From: Mycetocola reblochoni REB411
GTDB lineage: Bacteria > Actinomycetota > Actinomycetes > Actinomycetales > Microbacteriaceae
DNA length: 64,000 nt
Assembly: GCF_900163835.1 (NCBI RefSeq)
Contig: NZ_FUKR01000006.1
Location: forward strand, 62,001 to 126,000
Reading direction: 5' to 3'
Shown here in pieces: positions 50,938-61,368 of this stretch. The number at the start of each line of letters is the position of its first letter. Within the stretch, counting starts at the first letter, position 1. Under the pieces are notes generated by a model that saw only the letters and a program-made list of their open reading frames with translations, ran no database searches and was not told the DNA's origin. The position numbers and the translations under genes are program-made.

Positions 50938-51845
50938 TCGTTGTCCTCCGGGGTGACCTCGGTGCCGATGCCCTCGGGGGTGAAGATCTCCAGGAGCACG
51001 GAATGGGGGAGCCGGCCGTCGATGATGGCGGCCTTCGACACGCCGCCGTCGACCGCGTCGAGGCAGGCGGACATCTTCGGGATCATGCCCGACTCCAGGG
51101 TCGGCAGGAGCTCGCGCAGCTCCTCGCTGCCGATACTGGACACGAGCGAGTCGCGCCGGGGCCAGTCGCGGTACAGCCCCTGGACGTCGGTGAGCACCAT
51201 GAGCTTCGCGGCGCGAAGCGCGACGGCGAGCACGGACGCGGCGGTGTCCGCGTTGACGTTCAGCAGCGAGCTCTCGACCCCCCGCTCGGGGGAGATGGAG
51301 GAGACGACCGGGATCAGCCCGTCACGGACCGCGGCCCTCACGGCGTCGGGGCGGACCTGCACGATGTCGCCGACGTGGCCGAGGTCGACCTCCTCGCCGT
51401 CGACGAGGGCCGTCCTCCTCACCCCGCTGAACAGGCGGTCGTCCTGGCCGGAGAGGCCGAGCGCGTGGCCGCCGACCTCGGCGATCCGCTCGACGATGCC
51501 CCGGTTGACCTGGGTCCTCAGCACCTCGTCGACGACCGCCATCGCCTGGGGCGAGGTGTAACGGTATCCGCCGCGGAACTCGCTGGCGATGCCGCGCTCC
51601 GTCAGTGCCCGGGTGATCTGCGGCCCACCGCCGTGCACGACGACGGGGTGAACGCCGACCGAGCGGAGGAAGACCATGTCCTCGGCGAAGCTCTCCTGAA
51701 GCTCGGGGCTCACCATCGCGTTGCCACCGAACTTGATGACCACGATCTCGCCGCGGAAACGGCGGATCCACGGCAGCGCCTCGATGAGGATCGCGGCCTT
51801 CTCGAGGGCGCCCTGCACCGGCTGCCCGTCCGTGTTCTCTGTCAT
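50934..51845 (-). CDS. argB: acetylglutamate kinase
   Basis: 303 residues, amino-acid kinase fold. V-I-K-F-G-G-N-A-M near residue 37 (ATP-binding lysine), H-G-G-G-P-Q-I near 73 and N-V-N-A-D-T-A-A near 198 are the family stretches. Phosphorylates N-acetylglutamate. The N-terminal helix seen in arginine-inhibited hexameric enzymes is present (about residues 10-25), so feedback by arginine is plausible. The gap from argJ is 6 nt. Confidence 0.97.
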
Positions 51846-51851
51846 GATCCC

Positions 51852-53012
51852 TCAGCTCGAGTAGGCGCTGTTCTCGTGCACGTAGTCGTGCGTGAGATCG
51901 TTGGTCCAGATGGTCGCGGCCGCATCGGCCTCGTGCAGGTCGATGAGGACCTGCACCGCACGCTCCTCGAGCGAGACGCGGTCCCTCGGCTCGTCCGGCT
52001 CGCCCGCGCGACACACCCGGACTCCATTGATGGTGACGTCGATGCCGTAGGGGTCGAAGGCCGCGTCGGTGGTCCCGACCGCGGCGAGCACGCGCCCCCA
52101 GTTCGGGTCCTTGCCGAAGATCGCCGCCTTGAACAGGTTGCTGCGGGACACCGCCCTGGCCACGTCGACCGCGTCCTGCTCCGTCGCGGCGCCGACGACC
52201 TCGATCGCGACGTCGTGGTCGGCGCCCTCCGCGTCGGCCTGCAGCTGCAGGGTGAGGTCACGGCACAGCGCCGTCAGCTCGGCGATGAACTCACCGGTCT
52301 CGGGGACCACGCCGCTCGCGCCCGACGCCAGCAGCGACACGGTGTCGTTCGTCGACATGCAGCCGTCGGAGTCGAGCCGGTCGAAGGTCACCCGGGTGGC
52401 CTCGCGCAGTGCGTGGTCGAGGGACGCGGAGTCCAGCTCGACATCCGTGGTGATGACCACGAGCATCGTGGCCAGCCCGGGCGCGAGCATGCCGGCGCCC
52501 TTCGCCATCCCGCCGATCGTCCAGCCGGAGGCGCTCCGGCGCTCGGCGAGCTTGGGCACGCTGTCGGTCGTCATGATCGCCCTGGCGGCGTCCTGGCCTG
52601 CAGCCTCGCCGTCGGCCAGTGCCGCGGCGATGGTGGCGACGCCGCCGACCAGCCGCGACCGGTCGAGCTGGTCCCCGATGAGTCCCGTCGAGCAGACCAG
52701 GACCGTGCCCGCCTCGACGCCGATCACCTCGGCCACGGCCTCGGCCGTCGCCGTCGTCGTGCGGTAGCCCTCGTCGCCGGTGTAGCAGTTGGCGCCACCG
52801 GAGTTGAGCACGATCGCGGACACCTCTCCCCCTGCGGCGACCCGCTCCGACCAGAGGACGGGGTTGGCCTTGCACCGGTTGCTGGTGAACACGCTGGCCG
52901 AGGCGGTGGAGGGACCGGTGTTCCGCACCAGGGCCAGGTCCGGCGCGCCGGTCGACTTCAGTCCGATCGGGATGCCCGCTGCGGTGAATCCCTGTGCTGC
53001 TGTCACACTCAC
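51852..53012 (-). CDS. argJ: bifunctional glutamate N-acetyltransferase/ornithine acetyltransferase
   Basis: 386 residues from GTG 53012, overlapping the argC stop as GTGA. Recycles the acetyl group between acetylornithine and glutamate. The self-cleavage site is visible: L-A-T-M-L with Thr182 as the new N-terminal nucleophile. V-C-S-T-G-L-I-G near 106-113 is the oxyanion region. An ArgJ of this type makes a separate ArgA or ArgE unnecessary, in line with their absence here. Confidence 0.97.
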   Translation of the reverse strand: MSVTAAQGFTAAGIPIGLKSTGAPDLALVRNTGPSTASASVFTSNRCKANPVLWSERVAAGGEVSAIVLNSGGANCYTGDEGYRTTTATAEAVAEVIGVEAGTVLVCSTGLIGDQLDRSRLVGGVATIAAALADGEAAGQDAARAIMTTDSVPKLAERRSASGWTIGGMAKGAGMLAPGLATMLVVITTDVELDSASLDHALREATRVTFDRLDSDGCMSTNDTVSLLASGASGVVPETGEFIAELTALCRDLTLQLQADAEGADHDVAIEVVGAATEQDAVDVARAVSRSNLFKAAIFGKDPNWGRVLAAVGTTDAAFDPYGIDVTINGVRVCRAGEPDEPRDRVSLEERAVQVLIDLHEADAAATIWTNDLTHDYVHENSAYSS

Positions 53013-54055
53013 GGCGCGACTCCATTCGTGCTCAGGCCGGTGGTCTCCGGCAGTCCCAGTGCGATGTTCGCGGATTGGATGGCCGCCCCGGCCGTCCCCT
53101 TGACGAGGTTGTCGACCGCGGCGACGACCGTCACCCGGCCGGCCGCCTCGTCCACGGCGAGGCCGAGGAGGCAGGTGTTCGCGCCGAGCACGTCCGCGGT
53201 GCGGGGGAACTGCCCCTCGGGGAGCAGCTGGACGAAGGGCTCGTCCGCGTACGCCCGCTCCCACGCGGCCCTGACCTCCGCTGCGCCCACCCCGGGGGCG
53301 ATACGTGCGGTGCTCGTGGCGAGGATGCCGCGCGACATGGGCACGAGCACCGGGGTGAAGGAGATCGTCGCATCCGGCCCGGCACCCGCCGCCCGCAGCG
53401 ACTGCAGGATCTCGGGGATGTGCCGGTGCGTGCCGCCCACAGCGTAGGCGCTGGCCGAGCCGAGCATCTCCGAGGCGAGCAGGTGCACCTTCGCGGACTT
53501 GCCCGCACCGCTCGGCCCGACGGCGAGGACAGAGACGACGTCCTCGGCCTCGACGACGCCGGCCAGGACGCCGGGGGCGACCGACAGGGCGACCGTGCTT
53601 GCGTTACAGCCGGGGGCGGCGATGCGGCGCGCACCCTCCAGCAGCTGCCGCGAGCTCGTCCCCGTGCGCGGCAGCTCGGGCACCCCGTAGCTCCACGCGC
53701 CGAAGTACTCGCCGCCGTAGTACCTGTCCCACTCGCCGGGGTCGACGAGCCGGTGGTCGGCGCCGCAGTCGACGACGAGGACGTCGTCACCGAGGCCCGC
53801 GGTCACGGCGCCCGACGCGCCGTGCGGGAGCGCGACGAAGACGACGTCATGCCCGGCGAGGTTCTCTGCCGTGGTGTCGACCAACCGCATGCCCGCGTAG
53901 GAACGCAGATGGGGCTGGACCTCGACGATGTCGGCTCCCGCGCTGGAATGACCGGTGATGGTGGTGACGGTCAGCTCGGGGTGGGCGGCCAGCAGCCGCA
54001 GGATCTCTCCTCCGGCGTAGCCCGACGCCCCGGCGACGGCAACGGTATAGCTCAT
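53009..54055 (-). CDS. argC: N-acetyl-gamma-glutamyl-phosphate reductase
   Basis: 348 residues. NADPH-binding G-A-S-G-Y-A-G at 9-15; active-site Cys150 in A-P-G-C-N-A-S; the substrate His lies in H-R-H-I-P-E. Reduces acetylglutamyl phosphate to the semialdehyde. ATG 54055 has GAGG 7 nt upstream. First gene of the arg operon. The 240-bp gap before it holds a GATAGG hexamer (about 54145-54140) but no ArgR-type A/T-rich box that I can see. Confidence 0.97.
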   Translation of the reverse strand: MSYTVAVAGASGYAGGEILRLLAAHPELTVTTITGHSSAGADIVEVQPHLRSYAGMRLVDTTAENLAGHDVVFVALPHGASGAVTAGLGDDVLVVDCGADHRLVDPGEWDRYYGGEYFGAWSYGVPELPRTGTSSRQLLEGARRIAAPGCNASTVALSVAPGVLAGVVEAEDVVSVLAVGPSGAGKSAKVHLLASEMLGSASAYAVGGTHRHIPEILQSLRAAGAGPDATISFTPVLVPMSRGILATSTARIAPGVGAAEVRAAWERAYADEPFVQLLPEGQFPRTADVLGANTCLLGLAVDEAAGRVTVVAAVDNLVKGTAGAAIQSANIALGLPETTGLSTNGVAP

Positions 54056-54270
54056 GTTCTACCTCGTGTGTGTGAACGGCGACGGATCTGGTTTCGGCGA
54101 CGTCCACCCACCTGACGGCAGTGGGGTTGACGGACGGCGCCTATCCTCGGCGGACACGGCGTCGGTCGGAGACACGGGCAGCAGATGCGCGCATGTCGGA
54201 GATCCAACCGGGGTGAGCCATGATCCGACCTTAGTGCTCCGAACGGGACGCCGACAACTCCGGACGAGAA

Positions 54271-54292
54271 AGGGGCGGCCGCGGCCGCCCCT
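54271..54292 (-). terminator. terminator after pheT
   Basis: Perfect 22-bp palindrome (AGGGGCGGCCG and complement) 4 nt past the pheT stop. Confidence 0.7.
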
Positions 54293-54295
54293 CCC

Positions 54296-56809
54296 CTAGT
54301 CCCTGACGACCGCGTTCCAGTCGGACGCGGCACGCCGCGCACCTGCCAGCTTGGCCTCGCTGGCCTCCGCCGCGGTGAGCGTGCGGTCCGGCGCGCGGAA
54401 GCGCAGAGCGAAGGTGAGGCTGGTGAGCCCCTCGTCCACCCCGTCTCCGCGGTAGTCGTCGACGAGCCGGACGCTCTCGAGCAGCTCCCCCGCGCCCGCG
54501 ACGATGCTGCGCCGGACGTCGCCCGCGGCGACGTCGACGGAGACCACGAGGCTGAGGTCCTGCGTCGCGACGGGGAACGTCGACAGCCGGTCCGCCTGCG
54601 GGACGACGGGGACGGCATCGATGAGCGCGTCCAGGTCGATCTCGACGGCGGCGACCACGCGCGGAAGGTGATGCGCAGCGGTGACCTCCGGGTGCAGCTC
54701 GCCGAGAACACCGATCCGACGCCCCCCGACGAACACCTCCGCCGTCCGCCCCGGGTGGAAGGCGTGGTGCGCGCCCTGAACGAGCTCGGCACGCCCGCCG
54801 AGCGCGGAGACGAGCCGGTCGACGAGCGTCCAGGCGTCGGCGATGCCTGCCCGTTCCGCATCGAGGCCGAACTGCGACGGACGGCGCTGGCCGAGCACCA
54901 GCGCACCCAGGTGCCTGGGCTGATCGGGGATCCCCGCCGAGAGGGCGTCGAGCTCCGCGTCGCTCGGGCGGCGCGCCGCCGCGGGCAGGGCGGCGGTTCC
55001 GAGCTCCGCCGAGGGGAGGAACACGGCACCGATCTCGAAGATCGACTGGTCGGTCGCCCCACGGGAGAGGTTGCGCGCGGCGACCTCCACGAGTCCGGGA
55101 AGAACGCTGGTGCGCAGCTGTGCCGCGGACTGGTCAAGTGCGTTCACGACGGTGACGGCCGCGGGCGCGACGTCATCGGCCGAACCGAACAGCGCGTTGT
55201 CCGCCGGGGAGACGAAGGGGTACGCGAGCACCTCGACCGAGCCGGCCGCGGCGAGCACGTCGGCACTCAGCCGTCGAAGTCGCTGCGAGCGGGTCAGGCC
55301 GCGTCCGGGCGGCGCCACCGGCAACCGGAACGGGATCTTCTCGTAGCCGTCAATCCGCACGATCTCCTCGACGAGCTCGGCAGCGCCGATCAGGTCGGGA
55401 CGCCAGCTCGGCGGCGTGACGTCCCAGCCGCCCGGCACGCGCTCGACCGTCGCTCCGATCTCCGTGAGGATCTGTTCCGAGCGCTCGGGCGCATAGTCGA
55501 CGCCGACCAGTCGCGACGGGAGCTCTGACGGCAGGTGGACGGAGACGGGGCTGGCCCCGTTTCGGAAGGAGGACCCGCGCCCACTCAGCGTGCCTCCGGC
55601 GAGCTCGACGAGGAGCTCGCCGACCCGGTTGGCGGCGCGCACGGCGACCTCGGGGTCGACGCCGCGCTCGAACCGCCTGCTCGCCTCACTCGGGAGCTTG
55701 TGCCGCCGGACGGTGCGGGCGATGGAGACCGGGTCGAAGCCGGCAGCCTCGATCAGCACGTCCGTCGTCGCGTCGGTCATCTCGGTCCGTGCGCCGCCCA
55801 TGACCCCGGCGAGGCCGATCGGGCCTGAGGCGTCGACGATCACGAGGTCCTCACCGTCGAGCTCGCGCTCCACACCGTCGAGGGTCACAAGTGTCTCCCC
55901 CTCGGCCGCCCGTCGCACACCGAACCCCGCGCCCACCGTGGCCAGGTCGTAGCCGTGGATCGGCTGACCGAGCTCGACCATGACGTAATTGGTGATGTCC
56001 ACAGGGAGCGACACGCTACGGATGCCGGCGAGCGCGAGCCGCGACCCCATCCACCGGGGGGTCGGCCGCGTCGCATCGATGCCCGTCACCACGCGTGTCG
56101 CAAAACTGTGCACCGGCTCGCGCCCGCGGAGGGGGACCGAGTTGTCGACCTCGACGTCGAAGCCCTCCCCCGGGGTCGCGTCGATCCGCTCCGCGGGGTC
56201 GTCGAAGGGAACAGCGACCGAGTGGGCGTACTCCCTGGCCACGCCCCTGATCGAGAGCGCGTACCCGCGGTCGGGCGTCACGTTGATCTCGACGGCGCTG
56301 TCGTCGAGCCCGAGGAGCGCGACGGCGTCCGCGCCCACCTCGGGGTCGAGCCCCAGCTCGACGAGGCGAAGGATGCCGTCGTGCTCATCGCCGAGGCCGA
56401 GCTCGCGCGAGGAGGCGATCATGCCCTCCGACACATGGCCGTAGGTCTTGCGGGCGGCGATCGGGAAGGGGCCGGGCAGCGTGGCGCCCGGCAGCGTCAC
56501 GACGACCTTGTCGCCGACGTGGAAGTTGCCCGCGCCGCAGACGATGCCGTGGACGGCGTCACCGCCGTCGGCGGCCCGCTCCCCCTCCGGGGCGACCAGC
56601 ACCTGACACCAGCGGATCGTCTTGCCGTTCTTCTGCGGCTCCTCGACGAAGTCCAGCACCTGACCGACCACGATCGGGCCGGAAAGCTCGGCGCGGTGGA
56701 TGGCCTCCTCCTCGAGCCCGACCCGCACGAGGACCGCGTGCACGTCCTCCGGCGTCGTCCCCGGTGCGAGCTCGACGAACTCGCCGAGCCAACTCAGCGG
56801 TACCCGCAT
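54296..56809 (-). CDS. pheT: phenylalanine--tRNA ligase subunit beta
   Basis: 837 residues. Domains in order: N-terminal fold, tRNA-binding OB domain (about 40-155), B3/B4 editing region with P-S-E-A-S-R-R-F-E-R-G-V near 370, B5, the catalytic-like domain, and a C-terminal FDX-ACB anticodon-binding domain (F-P-V-A-T-Q-D-L-S-L-V-V near 750). It pairs with PheS as an alpha2-beta2 enzyme. It starts 1 nt after the pheS stop, which ensures equal synthesis. Confidence 0.98.
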   Translation of the reverse strand: MRVPLSWLGEFVELAPGTTPEDVHAVLVRVGLEEEAIHRAELSGPIVVGQVLDFVEEPQKNGKTIRWCQVLVAPEGERAADGGDAVHGIVCGAGNFHVGDKVVVTLPGATLPGPFPIAARKTYGHVSEGMIASSRELGLGDEHDGILRLVELGLDPEVGADAVALLGLDDSAVEINVTPDRGYALSIRGVAREYAHSVAVPFDDPAERIDATPGEGFDVEVDNSVPLRGREPVHSFATRVVTGIDATRPTPRWMGSRLALAGIRSVSLPVDITNYVMVELGQPIHGYDLATVGAGFGVRRAAEGETLVTLDGVERELDGEDLVIVDASGPIGLAGVMGGARTEMTDATTDVLIEAAGFDPVSIARTVRRHKLPSEASRRFERGVDPEVAVRAANRVGELLVELAGGTLSGRGSSFRNGASPVSVHLPSELPSRLVGVDYAPERSEQILTEIGATVERVPGGWDVTPPSWRPDLIGAAELVEEIVRIDGYEKIPFRLPVAPPGRGLTRSQRLRRLSADVLAAAGSVEVLAYPFVSPADNALFGSADDVAPAAVTVVNALDQSAAQLRTSVLPGLVEVAARNLSRGATDQSIFEIGAVFLPSAELGTAALPAAARRPSDAELDALSAGIPDQPRHLGALVLGQRRPSQFGLDAERAGIADAWTLVDRLVSALGGRAELVQGAHHAFHPGRTAEVFVGGRRIGVLGELHPEVTAAHHLPRVVAAVEIDLDALIDAVPVVPQADRLSTFPVATQDLSLVVSVDVAAGDVRRSIVAGAGELLESVRLVDDYRGDGVDEGLTSLTFALRFRAPDRTLTAAEASEAKLAGARRAASDWNAVVRD

Positions 56810-56810
56810 C

Positions 56811-57851
56811 TCAGACCACCATCCCGAACTCCTGGGAGAAGCGGACGTCGCCCTCCACCATCTCTCGCATGTCCTCCACGCCGTTGCGGAACATCAGCGC
56901 CCGCTCGATGCCCATGCCGAAGGCGAATCCGCTGTACTCCTCCGGGTCGATGCCGGCCGAGCGCAGCACGTTCGGGTGCACCATCCCGCAGCCGCCCCAC
57001 TCGATCCACCTGGCTCCGCCGACGAAGGTCGGGTGCCAGAGGTCGAGCTCGGCGCTGGGCTCGGTGAACGGGAAGTAGTTGGGCCGCAACCGGATCGTCG
57101 CCTCGTCCCCGAACAACGTGCGAGCGAAATGCTCGAGCGTGCCGCGCAGGTCGGCCATCGTCAGCCCCCTGTCGACGGCGATGCCCTCGAACTGGTGGAA
57201 GACGGGGGTGTGCGTCGCGTCGAGCTCGTCGGTGCGGTAGACGCGACCGGGCGCGAGCACGTACAGCGGCGCCGTGCGCTCGAGCATCGCCCTGATCTGG
57301 ACGGGCGAGGTGTGCGTGCGCAGGACCAGCTCACGGTCGACCGGGTCGACGAAGAAGGTGTCCTGCATGGCCCGAGCAGGGTGGTCGGGAGGGAAGTTCA
57401 GGGCGTCGAAGTTGAACCACGAGCTCTCCACCTCTGGCCCCTCCGCGATCTCCCAGCCCATCCCGACGAAGACGTCGGTGACCCGGTCCTGCAACAGGGT
57501 CAAGGGGTGACGTGCACCGCTCGCCCCCGTCGACGGCACGGCGGTCACGTCGATGCGCTCGGCCTCGAGCTGCGCCGCGGCCTCGGCGGAGACGATCTCC
57601 TCCTGCCGGGCCTGGAACGCCTGAGCGACCCGCCCTCGCGCCTGGCCGACCAGCTTGCCCAGCGTCGCCCTGTGCTCCGGAGCGACCGACCGCAGCTCGG
57701 CGTTGAGCCGGGCGAGCGGCGAATGCTCCCCCGTGTGCTCGGCGCGGACCGTCTTCAGGCCGTCGGAGTCCGTGCACGCCGCGATCGCGGCAAGGGCGGC
57801 GTCGACGGCGGAGCCGACATTCTCTGGGGTGATGGGAGAGCTCTCTGACAC
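56811..57851 (-). CDS. pheS: phenylalanine--tRNA ligase subunit alpha
   Basis: 346 residues. An N-terminal coiled coil (about 1-90) that contacts tRNA is followed by the class II catalytic core: motif 2 F-H-Q-F-E-G and a C-terminal G-F-A-F-G-M-G-I-E-R motif 3. Start GTG 57851; TAGAAT ends 8 nt upstream, and no T-box-like leader fits in the 78 bp before it. The phenylalanine-pocket Ala/Gly position is in F-A-F-G, so the wild-type specificity is expected. Confidence 0.98.
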   Translation of the reverse strand: MSESSPITPENVGSAVDAALAAIAACTDSDGLKTVRAEHTGEHSPLARLNAELRSVAPEHRATLGKLVGQARGRVAQAFQARQEEIVSAEAAAQLEAERIDVTAVPSTGASGARHPLTLLQDRVTDVFVGMGWEIAEGPEVESSWFNFDALNFPPDHPARAMQDTFFVDPVDRELVLRTHTSPVQIRAMLERTAPLYVLAPGRVYRTDELDATHTPVFHQFEGIAVDRGLTMADLRGTLEHFARTLFGDEATIRLRPNYFPFTEPSAELDLWHPTFVGGARWIEWGGCGMVHPNVLRSAGIDPEEYSGFAFGMGIERALMFRNGVEDMREMVEGDVRFSQEFGMVV

Positions 57852-57881
57852 AGTCCCCCATTCTATGCCCGGGGCGGAACA

Positions 57882-57915
57882 CGAACGTGCCCCGGATCGC
57901 TCCGGGGCACGTTCG
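57882..57915 (-). terminator. terminator after the glutamate permease operon
   Basis: Perfect 15-bp stem with TCGC loop (57882-57896, 57901-57915), 14 nt past the gluD stop and directly upstream of the pheS promoter region. Confidence 0.85.
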
Positions 57916-57929
57916 TTGCGAGGGGCGGG

Positions 57930-58805
57930 TCAGCGACGGACGGTCGCCATCGCCTCGGTCTGCGTCGGCGGCTCCTCGTCGGCGGGAACCGCGCGACGTG
58001 AGCCCCGCCTGATCCGCAGCTCGACGAGCTTGGCCACGGCGGAGAGGATGAGGCAGAGACCGATGTAGATGATGCTCACCACGATCGTCACCGGGATGAC
58101 GGGGAAGTCGAAGCTCTGTTGGGAGCTGAGGAACTTCGCGGTGAACAGCAGCTCCTGATAGGTGATCAGGAAGCCGAGCGCCGTGTCCTTCAGAATCACC
58201 ACGAGCTGCGCGATGATCACCGGCAGCATCGCCCGCACCGCCTGCGGGATGAGGATGATCGACATGACCCCCGACTTGCGCATCCCGATCGCGTATCCGG
58301 CCTCGGCCTGCCCCGGCGGCAGCGAGAGGATTCCGGCACGGAACACCTCCGCGAGCACCGAGCCGTTGTACAGCGTCAGTCCGGCCACCACCGCCGCGTA
58401 GGGCGTGATGCCCTGGACGCCGAGCGGCGGAAGGCCGTAGTAGATGATCATCATGAGGATCAGCAGCGGGACCGCGCGGAACAGCTCGGTGAAGACGGCG
58501 CACGGCACACGCACCCACGCGTGCTCCGAGAGCCGTCCGATCGCGAGCGCGAAGCCGAGCGCAAGACTCAGCACTGCTCCGAGCGCGAAGGCACTGAGCG
58601 TCGACACGATCGCCGAGCCGATGCGCTCCCACACCTGCGGGTAGGTGAAGAGCTCCCACTTACGCGCGTCGAACTGCCCCGTGATCGCGAAACGGTACAC
58701 CACGAAGCCGATCACGGCGGCGGCGAGGAGGACAGTAGCCACGGCGATGACGCGGTTGCGCGCGATCGCCTTCGGTCCGGGGACGTCATACAGCACAGTG
58801 GTCAT
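57930..58805 (-). CDS. gluD: glutamate/amino-acid ABC transporter permease (GluD type)
   Basis: 291 residues, about six membrane helices after an N-terminal cytosolic stretch. The permease loop that docks with the ATPase is visible as G-Q-A-E-A-G-Y-A-I-G-M-R (EAA motif). Start ATG 58805 overlaps gluC by 4 nt; ATG 58820 lies inside gluC. Works with GluC, GluB and GluA for import of glutamate or a related polar amino acid. The substrate follows the family order A-B-C-D, not direct evidence. Confidence 0.92.
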   Translation of the reverse strand: MTTVLYDVPGPKAIARNRVIAVATVLLAAAVIGFVVYRFAITGQFDARKWELFTYPQVWERIGSAIVSTLSAFALGAVLSLALGFALAIGRLSEHAWVRVPCAVFTELFRAVPLLILMMIIYYGLPPLGVQGITPYAAVVAGLTLYNGSVLAEVFRAGILSLPPGQAEAGYAIGMRKSGVMSIILIPQAVRAMLPVIIAQLVVILKDTALGFLITYQELLFTAKFLSSQQSFDFPVIPVTIVVSIIYIGLCLILSAVAKLVELRIRRGSRRAVPADEEPPTQTEAMATVRR

Positions 58806-59449
58806 CGGCTCACCGCCCACTTCTTCTCGAGTCGGTTCTGGACCAGTGACAGGATCATCACCAGGGCGACGAAGATGGCCGCGACCCAGAGGAGCACGAC
58901 GAGCTGAGGCTCACCGCGCTCAGACAGGGTCGCCCGAATGGCGCCCGCCTCGGCGACGGAGAAGCCCGCCGCGATCGTGGTGTTCTTCAGGAGAGCGACA
59001 AAGACGCTGACCATCGGCGGAACGACCGCGCGGAAGGCCTGCGGCAGGACGATCAGCCCCAGGGTCTGCGTGAACGGCAGGCCGATGGCTCGGGCCGCCT
59101 CCGCCTGGCCGACGGGCACGGTGTTGATTCCGGACCTGATCGTCTCGGCGACGTAGCTGGCCGTGTACATCGACAACGCGACGGCAGCGAGCGTGAAGTA
59201 CGACAGGTCGATGAGGCCGAGCTTGTCGTAGCCGAACGCGAAGAAGAACATCAGGAGCGTCAGCGGGGTGTTCCGCACCGTGTTCACGTAGACGGTGCCG
59301 AACACGTTCGCCGCCTTCACCGGTGCCACACGCATCGCGCCGATCACAACGCCCAGCACGAGCGCGCCGACGGCCGAGATCAGGAACAGGTAGATCGTCG
59401 TGCGGAACCCGGCGATGAACACATCGCTGTTGTCGATGAGGGTGTCCAC
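58802..59449 (-). CDS. gluC: glutamate/amino-acid ABC transporter permease (GluC type)
   Basis: 215 residues with five or six membrane helices; the EAA loop reads G-Q-A-E-A-A-R-A-I-G-L-P. Typical length for the shorter permease of this family. ATG 59449 has a GGAGG-type site (AAGGAGG) just upstream. It is separated from the binding-protein gene by 77 bp that contain a strong hairpin. Confidence 0.92.
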   Translation of the reverse strand: MDTLIDNSDVFIAGFRTTIYLFLISAVGALVLGVVIGAMRVAPVKAANVFGTVYVNTVRNTPLTLLMFFFAFGYDKLGLIDLSYFTLAAVALSMYTASYVAETIRSGINTVPVGQAEAARAIGLPFTQTLGLIVLPQAFRAVVPPMVSVFVALLKNTTIAAGFSVAEAGAIRATLSERGEPQLVVLLWVAAIFVALVMILSLVQNRLEKKWAVSR

Positions 59450-59487
59450 GAATCCTCCTTAGGGGATGGACGGGGCCAACGGGTCGA

Positions 59488-59519
59488 CACGGGCCCGGTG
59501 CCTGCGCACCGGGCCCGTG
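59488..59519 (-). terminator. hairpin between gluB and gluC (partial terminator or mRNA stabiliser)
   Basis: Perfect 14-bp arms (59488-59501, 59506-59519) with CTGC loop. As it lies inside an operon it probably lowers permease expression relative to the binding protein. Confidence 0.7.
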
Positions 59520-59526
59520 GGAGCTC

Positions 59527-60423
59527 CTAGTAGTTGTCGACCGCGGGCTGCTCGACGGTCGTCCCCGACTGACCGAGCGTCTGGTCGTACAGCGCCTTCC
59601 AGATGTCGCCGCCGTCGGTCAGGGTCGTGTTGAAGTGCTCACGCAGCACGTCGTCGCCCTTGGGCAGACCGATGCCGTACTTCTCGACCGTGAACGGCTC
59701 GCCCACGACCTTCAGCTCCTCCGGGTTGTCGGCCGCGTAGCCGATCAGGATCGCCTCGTCGGTGGTCACCGCGTCGGCCTGGCCGTCCAGCAACTTGTTC
59801 ACGCACTCGGAGTAGGTCCCGAACTCGGTGGTCTTCGTGTCGGGGTAGTTGTCCTTGATGTTCTGGATCGGGGTCGAGCCCGTCACCGAGCAGACCGTCT
59901 TGCCTGCGAGGTCCTTGTCGCTATTGATCTCGTCGTTGTCGGCCTTGACCAGAAGGCCCTGCCCGGTCTCGAAGTAGGGACCGGCGAAGTCGATCTGCTT
60001 CTTGCGCTCGTCCGTGATCGAGTAGGTGCCGACGTAGTAGTCGATGTCGCCGTTCACAAGAGCCGACTCGCGGTTCTGGCTCGGGATCGCGATGAAGTCG
60101 ATCTGGTCCTCTCCGAAGCCGAGCGACGCGGCCATCCAGCGGGCGATGTCGATGTCGAAGCCGGTGCGCTCCTCCGTGATGGCGTCCAGGTAGCCGAGAC
60201 CGGGCTGGTCCTCCTTGACGCCGATGGTGACCTTGCCGGCCTTCGTCATTGCGTCGAAGGTGGGGCTGCCCTCGAGGGTGACGTCCGTCGCCACCTCGTA
60301 GGGGGTCTCAGCCGCCGCCTCGGTGGAGCCGGAGCCCCCGTCGGCGCCGCCCGAACAGCCGGCGAGGACGAGCGCGATGGCGGCACTCCCCGCGATCGCC
60401 GTGAACAGTTTCCGTGTACGCAT
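59527..60423 (-). CDS. gluB: glutamate/amino-acid ABC transporter substrate-binding lipoprotein
   Basis: 298 residues. Signal peptide with lipobox L-A-G-C, lipidated Cys23, then a Gly/Ser/Ala linker and a two-lobe type 2 periplasmic-binding fold: G-V-K-E-D-Q-P-G-L-G near the start, R-T-G-F-D-I-D-I-A, and the V-T-G-S-T hinge region. ATG 60423 is chosen over 60486 because the signal peptide then starts properly. It captures the amino acid outside and hands it to GluC/GluD. Confidence 0.93.
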   Translation of the reverse strand: MRTRKLFTAIAGSAAIALVLAGCSGGADGGSGSTEAAAETPYEVATDVTLEGSPTFDAMTKAGKVTIGVKEDQPGLGYLDAITEERTGFDIDIARWMAASLGFGEDQIDFIAIPSQNRESALVNGDIDYYVGTYSITDERKKQIDFAGPYFETGQGLLVKADNDEINSDKDLAGKTVCSVTGSTPIQNIKDNYPDTKTTEFGTYSECVNKLLDGQADAVTTDEAILIGYAADNPEELKVVGEPFTVEKYGIGLPKGDDVLREHFNTTLTDGGDIWKALYDQTLGQSGTTVEQPAVDNY

Positions 60424-60500
60424 GTTTCCCTTTCCCCCCGTCGAGACGGGTGATGACACGTGGTGCGGTTCGCCGTCGAGCCGCACCGATGGACAGCAGG

Positions 60501-61319
60501 TCAGTTGACCAGCAGCTTGGACAGGAAGTCCTTGGCCCGGTCGCTCTTCGGCGCGGTGAAGAACTCCTCTGGCCCGTTCTCCTCGACGACCTCGCCGTCG
60601 GCCATGAACAGGACGCGATCCGCGGCACGGCGTGCGAAGCCCATCTCGTGGGTCACGACCACCATGGTCATGCCCTCCTTGGCCAGGCCGACCATGACGT
60701 CGAGGACCTCGGTGATCATCTCCGGGTCGAGGGCGCTCGTCGGCTCGTCGAACAGCATCACCTTCGGCTTCATCGCCAGAGCCCTGGCGATGGCCACACG
60801 CTGCTGCTGCCCTCCGGAAAGCTGTGCCGGGTACTTCGCCGCCTGATGCTTGATGCCGACGCGGTCGAGCAGCGCGAGCGCCGTCTTCTCCGCCTCAGCC
60901 TTCGACAGGCCACGCACCTTGATCGGGCCGAGCGTGACGTTCTCGAGGATCGTCTTGTGGGCGAACAGGTTGAAGGACTGGAAGACCATGCCCACCTCGG
61001 CACGAAGCTGCGCGAGGGGCTTGCCCTCGCTCGGAAGCTCGGTCCCGTCGATGCGGATGGTCCCGGACGTGATCGTCTCCAACCGGTTGATCGTCCGACA
61101 GAGCGTCGACTTCCCGGAGCCTGACGGCCCGATGATGACGACCACCTCACCCTTGTTGACCGTGAGCGACACGTTCTTCAGGGCGTGAAAGTCACCGTAG
61201 TACTTCTCTATGTTCTCGACGACGACGAGGGGCTCCCCCGTCGACGCGATGATCGGGTTGCTTGTTGTCTCGAACGGATTGGCCGAGGCGTCCGTCCCCG
61301 AGGGCTCGTTCGGCTGCAT
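60501..61319 (-). CDS. gluA: glutamate/amino-acid ABC transporter ATP-binding protein
   Basis: 272 residues. Walker [10 protein letters not shown] near 63, Q-loop V-F-Q-S-F-N, signature L-S-G-G-Q-Q-Q-R, Walker [12 protein letters not shown] and the switch His in V-T-H-E-M. A polar N-terminal extension of about 28 residues precedes the core. TAGCTT ends 6 nt before ATG 61319, so the operon mRNA is probably leaderless. First of gluABCD; gluB follows after 77 bp. Confidence 0.95.
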   Translation of the reverse strand: MQPNEPSGTDASANPFETTSNPIIASTGEPLVVVENIEKYYGDFHALKNVSLTVNKGEVVVIIGPSGSGKSTLCRTINRLETITSGTIRIDGTELPSEGKPLAQLRAEVGMVFQSFNLFAHKTILENVTLGPIKVRGLSKAEAEKTALALLDRVGIKHQAAKYPAQLSGGQQQRVAIARALAMKPKVMLFDEPTSALDPEMITEVLDVMVGLAKEGMTMVVVTHEMGFARRAADRVLFMADGEVVEENGPEEFFTAPKSDRAKDFLSKLLVN

Positions 61320-61368
61320 GGGACAAAGCTAGGACAGAACGCTTCGCGGACGGCAATCGCCGTGGCCT

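Noticed and set aside
54054-54299. Plus-strand 81-codon ORF in the argC-pheT gap
   Set aside because: Its start overlaps the argC start antisense, it covers the pheT terminator, and no family is recognisable.
57852-57929. T-box or attenuator before pheS
   Set aside because: Only 78 bp, filled by the terminator of the previous operon and a -10-like hexamer next to the start.
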